A stretch of 64,000 nucleotides of DNA from Komagataeibacter intermedius TF2 (GTDB lineage: Bacteria; Pseudomonadota; Alphaproteobacteria; Acetobacterales; Acetobacteraceae), in contig NZ_BANF01000012.1 of assembly GCF_000964425.1 (NCBI RefSeq), positions 1 through 64,000 of the forward strand. The letters run 5' to 3'. The notes under the pieces are model-generated. The model saw nothing but the letters and a program-made list of their open reading frames with translations. It was not told the origin of the DNA and made no database searches. This document shows, piece after piece, positions 1 to 9,948 of the stretch. Both the position numbers and the translations under genes were made by a program. Position 1 is the first letter of the stretch. Every line of letters begins with the position of its first letter.

Positions 1-207
1 CCCGCCGTAACCATTGGCTGTGGCGGGTCGATCCCGGTCGCGGGCGACATGCAGCGCATACTGGGCATGTCAGCGCTGCTGGTGGGCTTCGCGCTGGATG
101 ATGACCGCGCCCACTCCCCCAATGAAAAGTATGACCTGACGTCCTTCCACAAGGGCATACGGTCATGGGTCCGCATCCTGCACGCCATGGCACGCACCAA
201 TGACTGA
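1..207 (+). CDS. M20 family metallopeptidase, C-terminal end (partial)
   Basis: The first 68 codons are open from the window edge and end in TGA. The peptide contains GGSIPV, then a run ending [15 protein letters not shown], then FHKGIRS. This is the typical C-terminus of M20 dipeptidases and deacylases of the ArgE/DapE/ACY1/CPG2 type, where the His of the HSPNE segment belongs to the active-site region. The start, the metal site and the lid domain lie outside the window. Its last codons overlap the pdxA start by 8 bp, so the two genes are probably cotranscribed. Family is clear; the substrate cannot be told from this piece. Confidence 0.85.
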   Translation, partial: PAVTIGCGGSIPVAGDMQRILGMSALLVGFALDDDRAHSPNEKYDLTSFHKGIRSWVRILHAMARTND

Positions 208-1183
208 TGTACCCCTTGCCCTGACCATGGGCGACCCGGCGGGAATCGGGCCGGAAATCACGGCGGGCGCATGGCGGGCCCTGCGGGACGGTCCGGTGCG
301 TTTTGCCGTGCTGGGCGATGCGGCGCTGATCGCACGCCACGACGTGCCAGTGCGCGAAATCGGGACCATTGCGCAGGCGGCGGAGACGTTCGCCCATGCC
401 GTGCCAGTACTGCCGGTTGACCTGGCCGCCCCCGTGCGGCCCGGACAGCCGGACAGCGGCAATGCCCACGCCATAACCACATCCATCGCGCGCGCGGTGG
501 AACTGTCCCGCAACGGACAGGCGACCGGCGTGGTGACCTGCCCGATCAGCAAGATCGTGCTGAAAAAAGCCGGTTTCCCCTATCCCGGCCATACCGAATA
601 CCTGGCCGCGCTGTGCAACGTGCCGGGGCGCGAGGTCATGATGCTGGCCTGTCCCGAACTGCGGGTCGTGCCCATTACCATCCATGTCAGCCTGCGCCGT
701 GCGCTGGATGAACTGGATGCCGCCGCCATCATCACCGCAACCCGTACCACCCATGCGGCCCTGCAGCGCGATTTTGGCATCATGACGCCGCGTATCGCCA
801 TTGCCGGGCTGAACCCCCATGCGGGCGAGGACGGCAGCATGGGCACGGAAGAACAGACCATCATCGCCCCCGCCATCGCGGCCCTGCGCGCCGATGGCAT
901 GGACATTACCGGACCGTGGCCGCCCGATACCATGTTCACCCCCGCCGCCCGCGCGCGGTACGACGTGGCGATGTGCATGTACCATGATCAGGCGCTGATC
1001 CCGCTCAAGACCATCGACATGACGCAGGGGGTCAACACCACGCTCGGACTGCCGATCATCCGTACATCGCCCGATCACGGCACCGCCTTCGACATCGCGG
1101 GACGCGGCCTGGCTGATCCCTCCAGCCTTGTCGCGGCGTTGCGCATGGCCATGCAGATGGCCGAACACAGGAACAGGTCATGA
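200..1183 (+). CDS. pdxA: 4-hydroxythreonine-4-phosphate dehydrogenase PdxA
   Basis: Cytosolic NAD-dependent oxidation of 4-phosphohydroxy-L-threonine in the DXP-dependent pathway to pyridoxal phosphate. The 327-residue length is normal. The N-terminus carries the family motif [12 protein letters not shown]. Three His-containing segments expected to bind the divalent metal are present: [19 protein letters not shown] and MYHDQALIP. The C-terminal segment [12 protein letters not shown] is also typical. The ATG at 200 lies inside the end of the upstream peptidase gene; another ATG at 207 would remove two residues and cannot be excluded. pdxJ follows with a 4-bp ATGA overlap, giving the two enzymes that act in succession. 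Confidence 0.96.
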   Translation: MTDVPLALTMGDPAGIGPEITAGAWRALRDGPVRFAVLGDAALIARHDVPVREIGTIAQAAETFAHAVPVLPVDLAAPVRPGQPDSGNAHAITTSIARAVELSRNGQATGVVTCPISKIVLKKAGFPYPGHTEYLAALCNVPGREVMMLACPELRVVPITIHVSLRRALDELDAAAIITATRTTHAALQRDFGIMTPRIAIAGLNPHAGEDGSMGTEEQTIIAPAIAALRADGMDITGPWPPDTMFTPAARARYDVAMCMYHDQALIPLKTIDMTQGVNTTLGLPIIRTSPDHGTAFDIAGRGLADPSSLVAALRMAMQMAEHRNRS

Positions 1184-1926
1184 CAGCATCCTTTCCCGCC
1201 CCCATCCGGCTGGGTGTGAATATCGATCACGTCGCCACCGTGCGCAACGCACGCGGCGGCACGCATCCCGATCCGGTCAAGGCTGCCCTGCTGGCGCAGG
1301 AAACGGGCGCCGACGGCATTACCGCCCACCTGCGCGAGGACCGTCGCCATATCCGCGATGCCGACCTTGAGCGCCTGCGCGCCGAACTGTCGATCCCGCT
1401 GAACATGGAAATGGCCGCGACCGAGGAAATGACCACTATTGCCGCCCGCCTGCGCCCGCATGCGTGCTGCCTGGTGCCCGAGCGGCGGCAGGAGGTCACG
1501 ACCGAAGGCGGGCTGGATGTGCGGGGACAGGCCGAAAGCCTTGCCCCCCGCATTGCCCGCATGCGGGACGCGGGAATTCGTGTCTCACTGTTCATCGATC
1601 CCGATGCGGCGCAGATCGAGACGGCGGCGAAACTGGGGGCGGCCGTGGTGGAACTGCACACCGGCGCCTATGCCGACGCCATGGATGCAACAGCCCGCGC
1701 CGTGGAACTGGGCCGCCTGACCACCGGGGCCGCGCATGCCGCGCATTGCGGGCTGGAAGTCCATGCAGGCCATGGGCTGACCTATGACAATGTCAGCCCG
1801 GTGGCCGCGCTGCCACAGGTCATGGAACTGAATATCGGACATTTCCTGATCGGGCAGGCCATTTTTGACGGACTGCCTGCCGTGATCCGCCACATGAAGG
1901 ATGTGATCGCAGCATCACGAAAGTAA
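1180..1926 (+). CDS. pdxJ: Pyridoxine 5'-phosphate synthase PdxJ
   Basis: Condenses 1-deoxyxylulose 5-phosphate with 1-amino-acetone 3-phosphate to give pyridoxine 5'-phosphate, the ring-closing step of vitamin B6 synthesis. The 248-residue TIM-barrel protein shows the N-terminal signature [16 protein letters not shown], the segment [16 protein letters not shown] and, near the end, [13 protein letters not shown], all characteristic of the family. It overlaps pdxA by 4 bp, so translation is probably coupled. A two-hairpin intergenic element follows directly and separates it from convergent tldD. Confidence 0.97.
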   Translation: MTASFPAPIRLGVNIDHVATVRNARGGTHPDPVKAALLAQETGADGITAHLREDRRHIRDADLERLRAELSIPLNMEMAATEEMTTIAARLRPHACCLVPERRQEVTTEGGLDVRGQAESLAPRIARMRDAGIRVSLFIDPDAAQIETAAKLGAAVVELHTGAYADAMDATARAVELGRLTTGAAHAAHCGLEVHAGHGLTYDNVSPVAALPQVMELNIGHFLIGQAIFDGLPAVIRHMKDVIAASRK

Positions 1927-1927
1927 A

Positions 1928-2009
1928 AGAAGTTTTTTGGTGAAGCTGTTTTTCAGAAAGCTTCAGGGAACGCCGCCTTTTTTAACAAAAGGCGGCACCC
2001 AAAAACTTT
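1928..2009. repeat. Two-hairpin intergenic element, copy A (full, inverse orientation)
   Basis: Between convergent pdxJ and tldD. The outer arm AAGTTTTTTGG (from about 1930) pairs with CCAAAAACTTT (1999-2009). Inside lie hairpin TGAAGCT (1941-1947) / AGCTTCA (1959-1965) and a perfect 10-bp hairpin GCCGCCTTTT (1972-1981) / AAAAGGCGGC (1987-1996). The T-rich stems fit a terminator working on both strands. The hairpin order is opposite to the copies at 43494, 45936 and 57367. Confidence 0.8.
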
Positions 2010-2029
2010 CGTTCTTTAATATCTCTGGC

Positions 2030-3490
2030 TCAGCCGCCCGTGCCACCCACGGTCAGGCCGGTCATTTTCAGGGTCGGCTGGCCCACGCCCACCGGCACGC
2101 CCTGCCCGGACTTGCCACAGGTGCCGATACCAGGGTCCAGCGCGGGTTCCCCGCCAATCATGGTGACCCGGGTCATGGCGTCCGCGCCATTGCCGATCAG
2201 GGTGGCGCCCCGCACTGGGGTGGTGATCTTCCCATCCTCGATCAGATAGGCCTCGGATGCGGCAAACACGAATTTGCCCGAGGTGATGTCCACCTGTCCC
2301 CCGCCGAAATTGACCGCGTACAACCCGCGCTTCGTGCTGCGGATCATGTCATCGGTCGTGGCGTCGCCACCCAGCATGATGGTGTTGGTCATGCGCGGCA
2401 TGGGCGCATGGGCATAAGACTGCCGCCGCCCGTTCCCCGTAGGGGCCACGCCCATGAGGCGGGCATTGAGACGGTCCTGCAGATAGCCGGTCAGGATGCC
2501 GTCCTCGATCATCACGGTACGTCCGGTGGGCGTGCCTTCGTCATCAATGGTCAGACTGCCCCGGCGTTCGGGCAGGGTGCCGTCATCCACCACCGTGACA
2601 CCAGGGGCCGCCACCCGCTTGCCCATAAGTCCGGCGAAGGCGGACGTACCCTTGCGGTTGAAATCCCCTTCCAGCCCGTGGCCCACTGCTTCATGCAGCA
2701 GGATGCCGGGCCAGCCGGCACCCAGCACCACTTCCATTTCCCCCGCGGGCGCAGGCCGGGCGTCAAGGTTGACCAGCGCCATGCGCAGGGCCTCGTCCAC
2801 GGCGCCCTTCCACACCTGTGGCGACAGCAGGCGGGTGTAGGAATACCGGCCACCCAGCCCGTGGCCGCCACTTTCGCGCCGACCATCATGTTCCACCACC
2901 ACCGACACGTTCATGCGCACCAGCGGGCGGATGTCGGCCATGCGCTGCCCATCGGGGCGGATGATCTGGATCGCCTGCCATTCTGCGGAAATCGACGCCA
3001 TGACCTGCACCACGCGCGGGTCACGTGCACGGGCATAGGCATCGAGTTCCGACAGCATGGCGGCCCGGGATGCAAACGCCCCTTCTTCCAGCGGATTGAT
3101 GTCGGGATACAGGCGGTGGTTGGTCGAGCGCGGACCTGCCGACAGCGTGCCCGAACGCCCGGCCCTGATCTGGCTGACGGTTTCAGCCGCGCGGCGGATG
3201 GCGCTTTCGCTTATGTCATCGGAATGGGCGAAGCCGGTTTCCGCCTCCAGCACGGCACGCAGGCCGAATCCAGATGACGTGTCGAAGGTGGCGGAACGGA
3301 TCACCCCTTCATCCAGCGAGATCCCTTCGCTTTCACGATATTCCAGGAACAGCTCGCCATCATCCATTCCCTCCAGCGCGTGCTGGACCAGGCGTTCGGC
3401 ATCGGGACGGCCAAGGCGCGCGCCCGCGCGTTCAAAGAACAGGGTATCGGTTGCAGCCAGCGGGGAAAGACCCTGAAGGGATAAGGGCAT
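2030..3490 (-). CDS. tldD: TldD/PmbA family zinc metalloprotease TldD
   Basis: Cytosolic metalloprotease of family U62, known in other bacteria for trimming modified peptides together with PmbA/TldE. The 486-residue protein carries the zinc motif HEAVGH at residues 266-271, followed by GLEGDF, which identifies TldD rather than TldE (the latter lacks the HExxxH site). The glycine-rich C-terminus around GTCGKSGQGVPVG is also typical. The gene stands alone on the minus strand, convergent with pdxJ; no tldE partner is visible in the window. The start agrees with the usual N-terminus and length. Confidence 0.95.
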   Translation of the reverse strand: MPLSLQGLSPLAATDTLFFERAGARLGRPDAERLVQHALEGMDDGELFLEYRESEGISLDEGVIRSATFDTSSGFGLRAVLEAETGFAHSDDISESAIRRAAETVSQIRAGRSGTLSAGPRSTNHRLYPDINPLEEGAFASRAAMLSELDAYARARDPRVVQVMASISAEWQAIQIIRPDGQRMADIRPLVRMNVSVVVEHDGRRESGGHGLGGRYSYTRLLSPQVWKGAVDEALRMALVNLDARPAPAGEMEVVLGAGWPGILLHEAVGHGLEGDFNRKGTSAFAGLMGKRVAAPGVTVVDDGTLPERRGSLTIDDEGTPTGRTVMIEDGILTGYLQDRLNARLMGVAPTGNGRRQSYAHAPMPRMTNTIMLGGDATTDDMIRSTKRGLYAVNFGGGQVDITSGKFVFAASEAYLIEDGKITTPVRGATLIGNGADAMTRVTMIGGEPALDPGIGTCGKSGQGVPVGVGQPTLKMTGLTVGGTGG

Positions 3491-3733
3491 GAAATGGTGA
3501 CTCCGGTTGGCGGAACAGGATTAAAAGACGGGCACGATCAGGCCGCTGCGGGCCGGAAGGGCACGTAGCATAGACGGTTTTGCCCCCTGGGGAAAAGCTG
3601 GTCTGTCTTCATGACAGGTACCATGCGTGAAAATGAACTTCCCTCCATCTGGATGGTTTCCCTTTGTGGTAGGGACGCAAGGCAGGGCATTGTGCAAAAA
3701 TCAGGTTTTCATTGTTTGGAGAAATGGCGTCTC

Positions 3734-6601
3734 GTGAAAGTTTCCCTCCTGTGCGGTTCTAGTCTGTCCCGGTCCGCGCCCCGTCAGGCCGGACTGTTGC
3801 TGGCCAGCCTTCTTTACGCGGGTACGCCCGCCCTGGCCCAGACAGCGCCAACCACATCACAGGTGGCCCCCACGCCGTCGACCGCTGCTGTCCCCTCCTC
3901 GCCGCCCGCAGGCGCGGATGGGACAACAGCCGCGCCGTCTCCCTCCGCCGCAGGTGCGACACCCGCAGCGGAAGCACCGGAGCAGACCTATTCCGTACCA
4001 ACGCCTGAACCCCTGTCGGGGAGCGGAAACATGCTGCCTGCCCCAACCAGTGCGACACCGGAAGCAGCGCCACAGGCCACACCTGCGCAGGCCCCCGCCA
4101 TGCCTGCAGCCCAGCCGCAGCCGACGGTGCCCGCCAGCAACGCGACCACACCTCCATCGCCTGCTCCATCGCCGGCTCCGGCGACCGATCAGGCCGCACC
4201 ACCGCAGCCAGCCGCCGCCCCGGCCGCCACACCCGACACGAACACCCCACCCGCCAGCACCGGCACATCCGGCCCCACCACCCCGCCTGCGCCTGCGGGC
4301 ATGCCTGCGGCGGGTGGTTCCGATCATACAGACGCTGCGCCTCCTCCGCCCGCGCCGGGTACGGAACCCGTGCAGACAGTTCACAAGGACGGCCCCGCAT
4401 CGACCGGCAGCAGCCCCGTGCCGCCAGCCGACGCCCTGATGTCGGACGCGGGCGCGCCCGCGGCACTGGTGCAGGACCTGCGCCCACCTTCGGTCGTGCT
4501 GGATGGACTGTTCCAGGCGATCGGGGAAGCCCATATCTATACCGATGCCAAGACGGCGGCCGACGCCATTCCCGACGAGGCCCCGGCCGACCTGCTGGCG
4601 GAATACAATGTCGCCAAGCAGCGGCCCGATTTTTCCCTGAAGGACTTCGTTGCGCGGCATTTCACCCTGCCCGAGCGCAAGACGGTGTCCTACCAGCGCA
4701 CGCCGGATGAAAACGTGCGCGACTACATCAACGGCATGTGGGAAGTTCTCAGCCGCCCGCCCGACATGCAGGTGGCGTATTCATCGCAGCTTCCCCTGCC
4801 CTATACCTATGTCGTGCCGGGCGGGCGTTTCAGTGAACTGTATTACTGGGACAGCTATTTCACGATGATCGGGCTGTACGAAAACCAGAAGATCGACCTC
4901 ATGCGCGACATGGTGCGCGACATGGCGTCGATGATCGACCGGTACGGCCATATCCCCAATGGCAGCCGGACCTACTACCTCAGCCGGTCGCAGGTTCCGT
5001 TCTTCTCGCTAATGGTTGACCTGCTGGCCATGCATGACGGGCAGGTGGCCTACACCACCTTCCTGCCCGAACTGCAGGCGGAATATGATTACTGGATGGA
5101 CGGGCAGGATTCCGTTCCGCCCGGCGGCGCGTACCGGCATGTTGTGCGCCTGCCTGATGGCACGCTGATGAACCGCCACTGGGATGATCTGGATACCCCG
5201 CGTGACGAAAGCTACCCGCAGGACATCGCCACGGCCGCGCAGTCGGGACGCCCGAAGGGGGAGGTTTATCGCGACCTGCGCGCCGGTTCGGAAACGGGGT
5301 GGGATTTCTCGTCCCGCTGGCTGGCGGACGGGCATACCCTGTCCACCATTCACACCACCGACCTGCTGACGGTCGAACTGAACTGCATGATCCCGCATCT
5401 GGAACAGACGCTGGCCCATGCCTATGACCTGAAGGGCAACAAGGACGCAGCCGCCCGTTACAACCGTCTGGCGCAGGAGCGTATCGACGCGGTGCAGCGT
5501 ATCCTGTGGGATGAACGCCGGGCCGCCTTCATCGATTACGACTGGAAGAAGGGGGAATCGACCTCCATCCTGTCGGGTGCGGCCGTTGTGCCCCTGTTCA
5601 TGCAGATGGCAACACCGGAACAGGCCAAAGCCGTATCCGAGACGGTGCGTAAAAACCTGCTCAAGGTCGGCGGGCTGATCGCCACCGAACGCAGCGGCAG
5701 CGGGCAGCAGTGGGATTCACCCAACGGGTGGGCGCCCCTGCAATGGATGGCGGTCAAGGGCCTGAACCAGTACGGCTATGACGAACTGGCCAGTGACATT
5801 GCGGCGCGGTGGATGGGCCGCGTGATCGGCACGTATGAAAAGTCCGGCGTGCTGCTGGAAAAATATGACGTGGTCAATCCGTTCATCAGCCCCAAGGGCG
5901 GCAAGGGCGGCGGCGAATACCCGATGCAGATCGGGTTTGGCTGGACCAACGGCACGCTGCTTGGCCTTATGAACCGCTATCCGCAGAACACGCGTGTCGT
6001 GCTTGACCGCAACCCGGCGGCGGACCAGCCATCACCCCAGCCCCTGCCGCCCATGAACCCCTATGGCGTGCAGAGCGATAATGATGCGCTGAGCCGCTAC
6101 AGCCAGCCCACAGTCACCCTGACCCCGCGCCCGGTTGCCCCGACCCCGATCCTGCCGCAGATGTCGACCGTGGGGGCCAGCGCACCGTCATCGGCCACGC
6201 AGATTCCGCCTGCCGCCCCTGCGGTGAATGCGCCATCCGGCACACCCCCTGCAGCCCCGGCCACAGCGGCCAGTACGGAGCAGCATGTAGACACGCCGTC
6301 ACCTGCGACAGACGGGCAGCCAGCGCAATCCACACAGGCCGCGCAGCCGCCAGAAGCGGATCATGCCCCGGCCACCGAAACACCACCGGCCCCGGCATCC
6401 GCTGAAACGAAGCCGCCGGAAACACCAGTTCCCCCCGCAACAGGCGAAACACAGGGCGGGAATGAGACGCACGATAGCGGGACACCCGCAACGAAGGATG
6501 CGCCCGCGATAGCCCAACCCGCACAGCCGACCGCGACAGATACGCATGCCGGGACCACCGACAAAACGGCGACAGGCGAAAATCAGTCCGCGACCCACTA
6601 G
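3734..6601 (+). CDS. treA: Exported trehalase with Pro/Ala-rich arms
   Basis: Glycoside hydrolase family 37 enzyme splitting alpha,alpha-trehalose into glucose, probably in the periplasm. Both family signatures are visible: PGGRFSELYYWDSYF near residue 360 and QQWDSPNGWAPLQW near residue 660. I prefer the GTG at 3734, because it begins directly with a signal peptide (VKVSLLCGSS..., hydrophobic LLLASLLYAG, cleavage after ALA before Q). In-frame ATGs at 3611 and 3623 would put about 40 non-hydrophobic residues in front. The mature protein starts with about 220 residues rich in Pro, Ala and Thr and ends with about 190 more after the catalytic domain, so the 955 residues far exceed the roughly 550 of E. 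coli TreA. It stands alone, with an AT-rich 240-bp upstream gap. Confidence 0.92.
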   Translation: MKVSLLCGSSLSRSAPRQAGLLLASLLYAGTPALAQTAPTTSQVAPTPSTAAVPSSPPAGADGTTAAPSPSAAGATPAAEAPEQTYSVPTPEPLSGSGNMLPAPTSATPEAAPQATPAQAPAMPAAQPQPTVPASNATTPPSPAPSPAPATDQAAPPQPAAAPAATPDTNTPPASTGTSGPTTPPAPAGMPAAGGSDHTDAAPPPPAPGTEPVQTVHKDGPASTGSSPVPPADALMSDAGAPAALVQDLRPPSVVLDGLFQAIGEAHIYTDAKTAADAIPDEAPADLLAEYNVAKQRPDFSLKDFVARHFTLPERKTVSYQRTPDENVRDYINGMWEVLSRPPDMQVAYSSQLPLPYTYVVPGGRFSELYYWDSYFTMIGLYENQKIDLMRDMVRDMASMIDRYGHIPNGSRTYYLSRSQVPFFSLMVDLLAMHDGQVAYTTFLPELQAEYDYWMDGQDSVPPGGAYRHVVRLPDGTLMNRHWDDLDTPRDESYPQDIATAAQSGRPKGEVYRDLRAGSETGWDFSSRWLADGHTLSTIHTTDLLTVELNCMIPHLEQTLAHAYDLKGNKDAAARYNRLAQERIDAVQRILWDERRAAFIDYDWKKGESTSILSGAAVVPLFMQMATPEQAKAVSETVRKNLLKVGGLIATERSGSGQQWDSPNGWAPLQWMAVKGLNQYGYDELASDIAARWMGRVIGTYEKSGVLLEKYDVVNPFISPKGGKGGGEYPMQIGFGWTNGTLLGLMNRYPQNTRVVLDRNPAADQPSPQPLPPMNPYGVQSDNDALSRYSQPTVTLTPRPVAPTPILPQMSTVGASAPSSATQIPPAAPAVNAPSGTPPAAPATAASTEQHVDTPSPATDGQPAQSTQAAQPPEADHAPATETPPAPASAETKPPETPVPPATGETQGGNETHDSGTPATKDAPAIAQPAQPTATDTHAGTTDKTATGENQSATH

Positions 6602-6709
6602 GCTATCCAGCCGGGAAGCCGCCATGTCAGCGCGGCGCCCGGTTCTTCCTGCCTTCAGGTCCGGGCGTTCATGGCTGCTGCCGTTACATCACCGGGACAG
6701 CGGGAGCGT

Positions 6710-6736
6710 CATCCTGTCCACCCGGCAGACAGGATG
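6710..6736. terminator. Hairpin between convergent trehalase and GT22 genes
   Basis: Perfect 9-bp inverted repeat CATCCTGTC (6710-6718) / GACAGGATG (6728-6736) with a 9-nt loop, in the gap between two genes reading towards each other. There is no clean T-run directly after the stem on either strand, so its role as terminator rests on position and stem strength. Confidence 0.4.
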
Positions 6737-6756
6737 GATAAAAAACCTGCTGTCCT

Positions 6757-8208
6757 TTATCTGTTCATCCTGAGCACGGTTCGGGAAAACTGGGTATAGT
6801 CCGGTGTTCCGTCACATGTTGAATTGACGTGGTACAGACAGACATCATTTTTACAGATTATCTTCTGTGAATTCTTATTGAAAATATTATAGCCATCGCC
6901 ACCAATAACGTAATTGTATTTCGTGGGTGGGACATCGCCCTCTGTGGTATCAGTCAACAGATAGAGCGCGCGGTCGGGTTTCATATGGCTGTATCCACCT
7001 GACAGCCACCAGCCGCCATCCGGCCCAACCAGGGCAAGACCGCACATATCTGGCATTTTATTTGCCTTGGCCTGCAAATACATGATCCGATTGTTCTTAT
7101 GTATTCCGTCGGCATAGGACGACGCCAGGATACCCAGTTCAACAATGGCCAGACTCCCGACAAGTATCGGCAGAGGTATCGCACGACCTGACCGGGCCAT
7201 TTTTGAAAGAGAAAACGATGCGACAAGGACAAATATCGGGATGGCTGCGTAGATGAATGATATTTCCTTATGCGATATCATCGAATGATATAACAATATA
7301 AATAGCGGGATGGACGCCATATACCTGTGTTCTGGCATACCTTTCCAGAACAGCCAGCACAGCGGTAGAAATGCCGCTCCCCACAAATGAAACAGACCGA
7401 ACAGGTAAAAGACGGCAGGCATGCTGCCATAACGCAGGGCAACGCCTTCATTCACGTTCAGATAGAAGTTTTTATATATGGACTGAAAAGGATGACCCAG
7501 CGTCTGGTAATCAACCAGTCCCAGCATACACACGGGAAGGAGCAGCCCTGCAGCAACCGGCACCACGGACCGCGCGCCCGTCAGCCACACGACAATCATG
7601 ACGTCAAGACACAGCGCCGGGGCCAGATGAAACCGGAACGCGAACGACAGGCCGGTCAGCAGTCCAAATACAAACAGTATGGGGAGGCTGATATGTGCTT
7701 TCCCCTGTTTTTTCATTGCTATGTAAATGATCAGGACACTCAGCGCCATTATATTGCCGCTGACGGTCTCACCCAACGTACGGAATGAATCATTGACCAT
7801 ATCCGGCCACAAGGCCGCTGACATACCACATATCCATGCGCCGCTTATGCCCTCCGTCACCCAGCCGGCATAAACAAAGCCAGCAACAAGACCCAACGAG
7901 CAGAGCGCAAAGACAATCCTGACAAAAGTGGCGGAATACCCCAACCCCAGCGCGTGCCCGGCCCTGAGGATCTGCGCAATCATATCCGGCAGCAGCCATG
8001 ACCGGATTCCGGCCTGCCATTCCCATGTCAGGACGCCATGGCCCGTCAGCTTATAATAGGCCGGCTCCATATACTGAAAGAATTCATCCGCCCGTAACGG
8101 GCCGGGAGACAGGAATATCATCAGGATCCGGACGACCAGCGCCACGAATACACAGACCGCCAGTGGCAGGAGCACACCATCGCGCAGTTTGTCGGGATAC
8201 GGTTTCAT
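6757..8208 (-). CDS. GT22 (Alg9/PIG-B-like) GT-C mannosyltransferase, copy 1
   Basis: Multi-membrane protein of 483 residues. The first luminal/periplasmic loop has RADEFFQYMEP, then GHGVLTWEW and IRSWLLP, and a later segment reads HKEISFIYAAIP. These match the hallmarks of glycosyltransferase family 22 (acidic catalytic loop H/R-x-DE-x-FQ-x-x-EP, TWEW, HKE), enzymes that transfer mannose from a polyprenyl-phosphate-mannose donor. About ten hydrophobic segments follow, with a hydrophilic tail. I chose ATG 8208, which has AGGA 8 bases upstream; an in-frame GTG at 8262 would add 18 residues. Its nearest relative is the adjacent copy at 8303-9778 (same motifs, same strand). The acceptor is unknown. 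Base composition is lower in GC than the flanking core genes. Confidence 0.78.
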   Translation of the reverse strand: MKPYPDKLRDGVLLPLAVCVFVALVVRILMIFLSPGPLRADEFFQYMEPAYYKLTGHGVLTWEWQAGIRSWLLPDMIAQILRAGHALGLGYSATFVRIVFALCSLGLVAGFVYAGWVTEGISGAWICGMSAALWPDMVNDSFRTLGETVSGNIMALSVLIIYIAMKKQGKAHISLPILFVFGLLTGLSFAFRFHLAPALCLDVMIVVWLTGARSVVPVAAGLLLPVCMLGLVDYQTLGHPFQSIYKNFYLNVNEGVALRYGSMPAVFYLFGLFHLWGAAFLPLCWLFWKGMPEHRYMASIPLFILLYHSMISHKEISFIYAAIPIFVLVASFSLSKMARSGRAIPLPILVGSLAIVELGILASSYADGIHKNNRIMYLQAKANKMPDMCGLALVGPDGGWWLSGGYSHMKPDRALYLLTDTTEGDVPPTKYNYVIGGDGYNIFNKNSQKIICKNDVCLYHVNSTCDGTPDYTQFSRTVLRMNR

Positions 8209-8302
8209 ACTGTTTTTCCTGCCACAACCGATCAAAAACGATAGAGAAAACCGTCTGTCCACATTGGGTTATGGAACAGGCCTGTTTTCAGGTCCGTCCA
8301 TA

Positions 8303-9778
8303 TCAGGGCTTCACCAGCCAGGGATCCTGTCCGCTGACCCTCTGGTTTTCTGCCCTGGTCACCATCTTTTCAAACTGGCTGTAATCGGGCGCACCGCTAC
8401 AGGTCTGCGCCGTCTTGTACAGGCAATAGTACCCCTTGCACGCGACAGCATGGAGTGCATCACCGATCAGCCTGTAAGTTCTATACGAAACGACGTAATT
8501 GTACTGGTGCGACGCATTCTGGATATCGGCTTTATCATAATAGAAATAAAGCGGAATATCGCGTTTCGTGAACTGGCTGTATCCCCCTGTATCCCCCCAT
8601 TCATCCGACCCGATCAGAACGGCGACACCGCACGAATCTTCCTGCTGTGATGCCTTATACAGCAGAGCCGGTATGCGACTGACCATGTTCATATGCTGTT
8701 TGAACGGAGACGCCGCCATGCAGCAGCACATGGCCACGACCGCTATGGCTGCCGCAAAAGCCCTGGGCTGCAGTTTTTCAAGAATGGAAGAGAGACCCAG
8801 ACTGGCCACAAGGACAAGCAGCGGCATCGCCGCATAAATGAAAGAGGTCTCCTTATGCGCAATCAGGCTGTGGTAAAATATGATGACGGTTCCGATTACG
8901 GCAGGCATCCATGCCCGCTTCATCCCCTTCACGAACAGAAAAACAAACGCCAGAAAGGCAAATTGCCAGAATGAGATGATACTTTCTACATAATAGTAAA
9001 ACGGCATCACTCCGTAATTTTTTGATACTGATTTAAATATATTGACGTAGAAATTATTTATAATAGAGGGATAAAACCCGCCCCAGGTCATACCGTCCAC
9101 AACGCCAAGTGCCAGAACCGGCAGAAGGCTGGTCAGGACAATCGCACTCCGGTCACGCCATTTCGGCAGCCAGAACAGAACCCATAACATGGACAACGCA
9201 ACTGCGGGCGCCAATTGAAAACGCAGGACAACCGTAAGGCCCAGAAACACGGCACAACCCAGATACGGTTTAAGGTTGTCACGTCCCTGCAACTGTAGTT
9301 GCCGGCCAATCATGGCCAGCCCGATGGCCAGGGCCAGTGTGTTTCCTGCCTGGAATTCCCCAGCGGTCCGGTCCGCGCCAATCAGCAGATCAGGCCACAG
9401 GGCCGCCATGACACCGCATGTCAATGCCCCTGCCCGCCCATACAGCATTCCGCCCAGCGTCGCGAATACAGCAATAATCGATACGGAGAGGACGGCGAAC
9501 ACCAGCTTGACAGCCAAGACTGGCAGACCCAGCCCCATGGCGCGTGTTATTTCCCATATCCCGGCAATCGCCCCCGGAAGGACCCAGTTCCTGACACCCG
9601 CCTGCCATTCCCATGTAACGACACCATGGCCCGTCAACAGATGATGGGCTGGTTCAAGATTCTGGAAAATTTCGTCCGGTCGCCATCCCCCCCGATAGAA
9701 GAAGCAGATAACAACGCGAAAAATGAGCCCCAGAATACAACATGAAACAATTATATTCTTTTTGTTTAAATCTCTCAC
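8303..9778 (-). CDS. GT22 (Alg9/PIG-B-like) GT-C mannosyltransferase, copy 2
   Basis: A 491-residue multi-membrane protein clearly paralogous to the gene at 6757-8208. It has RPDEIFQNLEPAH in the first external loop, then GHGVVTWEW and VRNWVLP, and later HKETSFIYAAMP. RPDE is closer to the eukaryotic GT22 consensus (HPDE) than the RADE of its neighbour. About ten hydrophobic helices are followed by a soluble tail with Cys pairs that end in a CSGAPDYSQFE-type segment, also found in copy 1 as CDGTPDYTQFS. The start is GTG at 9778 with only a weak purine-rich stretch upstream. A lipid-phosphate-mannose donor and an acceptor in the envelope are inferred from the family. Confidence 0.78.
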   Translation of the reverse strand: MRDLNKKNIIVSCCILGLIFRVVICFFYRGGWRPDEIFQNLEPAHHLLTGHGVVTWEWQAGVRNWVLPGAIAGIWEITRAMGLGLPVLAVKLVFAVLSVSIIAVFATLGGMLYGRAGALTCGVMAALWPDLLIGADRTAGEFQAGNTLALAIGLAMIGRQLQLQGRDNLKPYLGCAVFLGLTVVLRFQLAPAVALSMLWVLFWLPKWRDRSAIVLTSLLPVLALGVVDGMTWGGFYPSIINNFYVNIFKSVSKNYGVMPFYYYVESIISFWQFAFLAFVFLFVKGMKRAWMPAVIGTVIIFYHSLIAHKETSFIYAAMPLLVLVASLGLSSILEKLQPRAFAAAIAVVAMCCCMAASPFKQHMNMVSRIPALLYKASQQEDSCGVAVLIGSDEWGDTGGYSQFTKRDIPLYFYYDKADIQNASHQYNYVVSYRTYRLIGDALHAVACKGYYCLYKTAQTCSGAPDYSQFEKMVTRAENQRVSGQDPWLVKP

Positions 9779-9948
9779 AGCATCATCTTTCGCAATAAAT
9801 ACTTCTATTTTCGATTGATAGTTTTAAATATTATTCCCAGTGCCATTATTGAATTTTTATTACTCATGGAACATCCCACATAAGAAATAATGCAAAAGAA
9901 AGTCCGGTCTCTCCACCTGCCTGACAGGGCGGCATGGGGCAGCAGCTT

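Noticed and set aside
1937-3277. 446-codon plus-strand open frame opposite tldD
   Set aside because: Begins inside the repeat element and runs antisense to a well-supported tldD; composition typical of a shadow frame.
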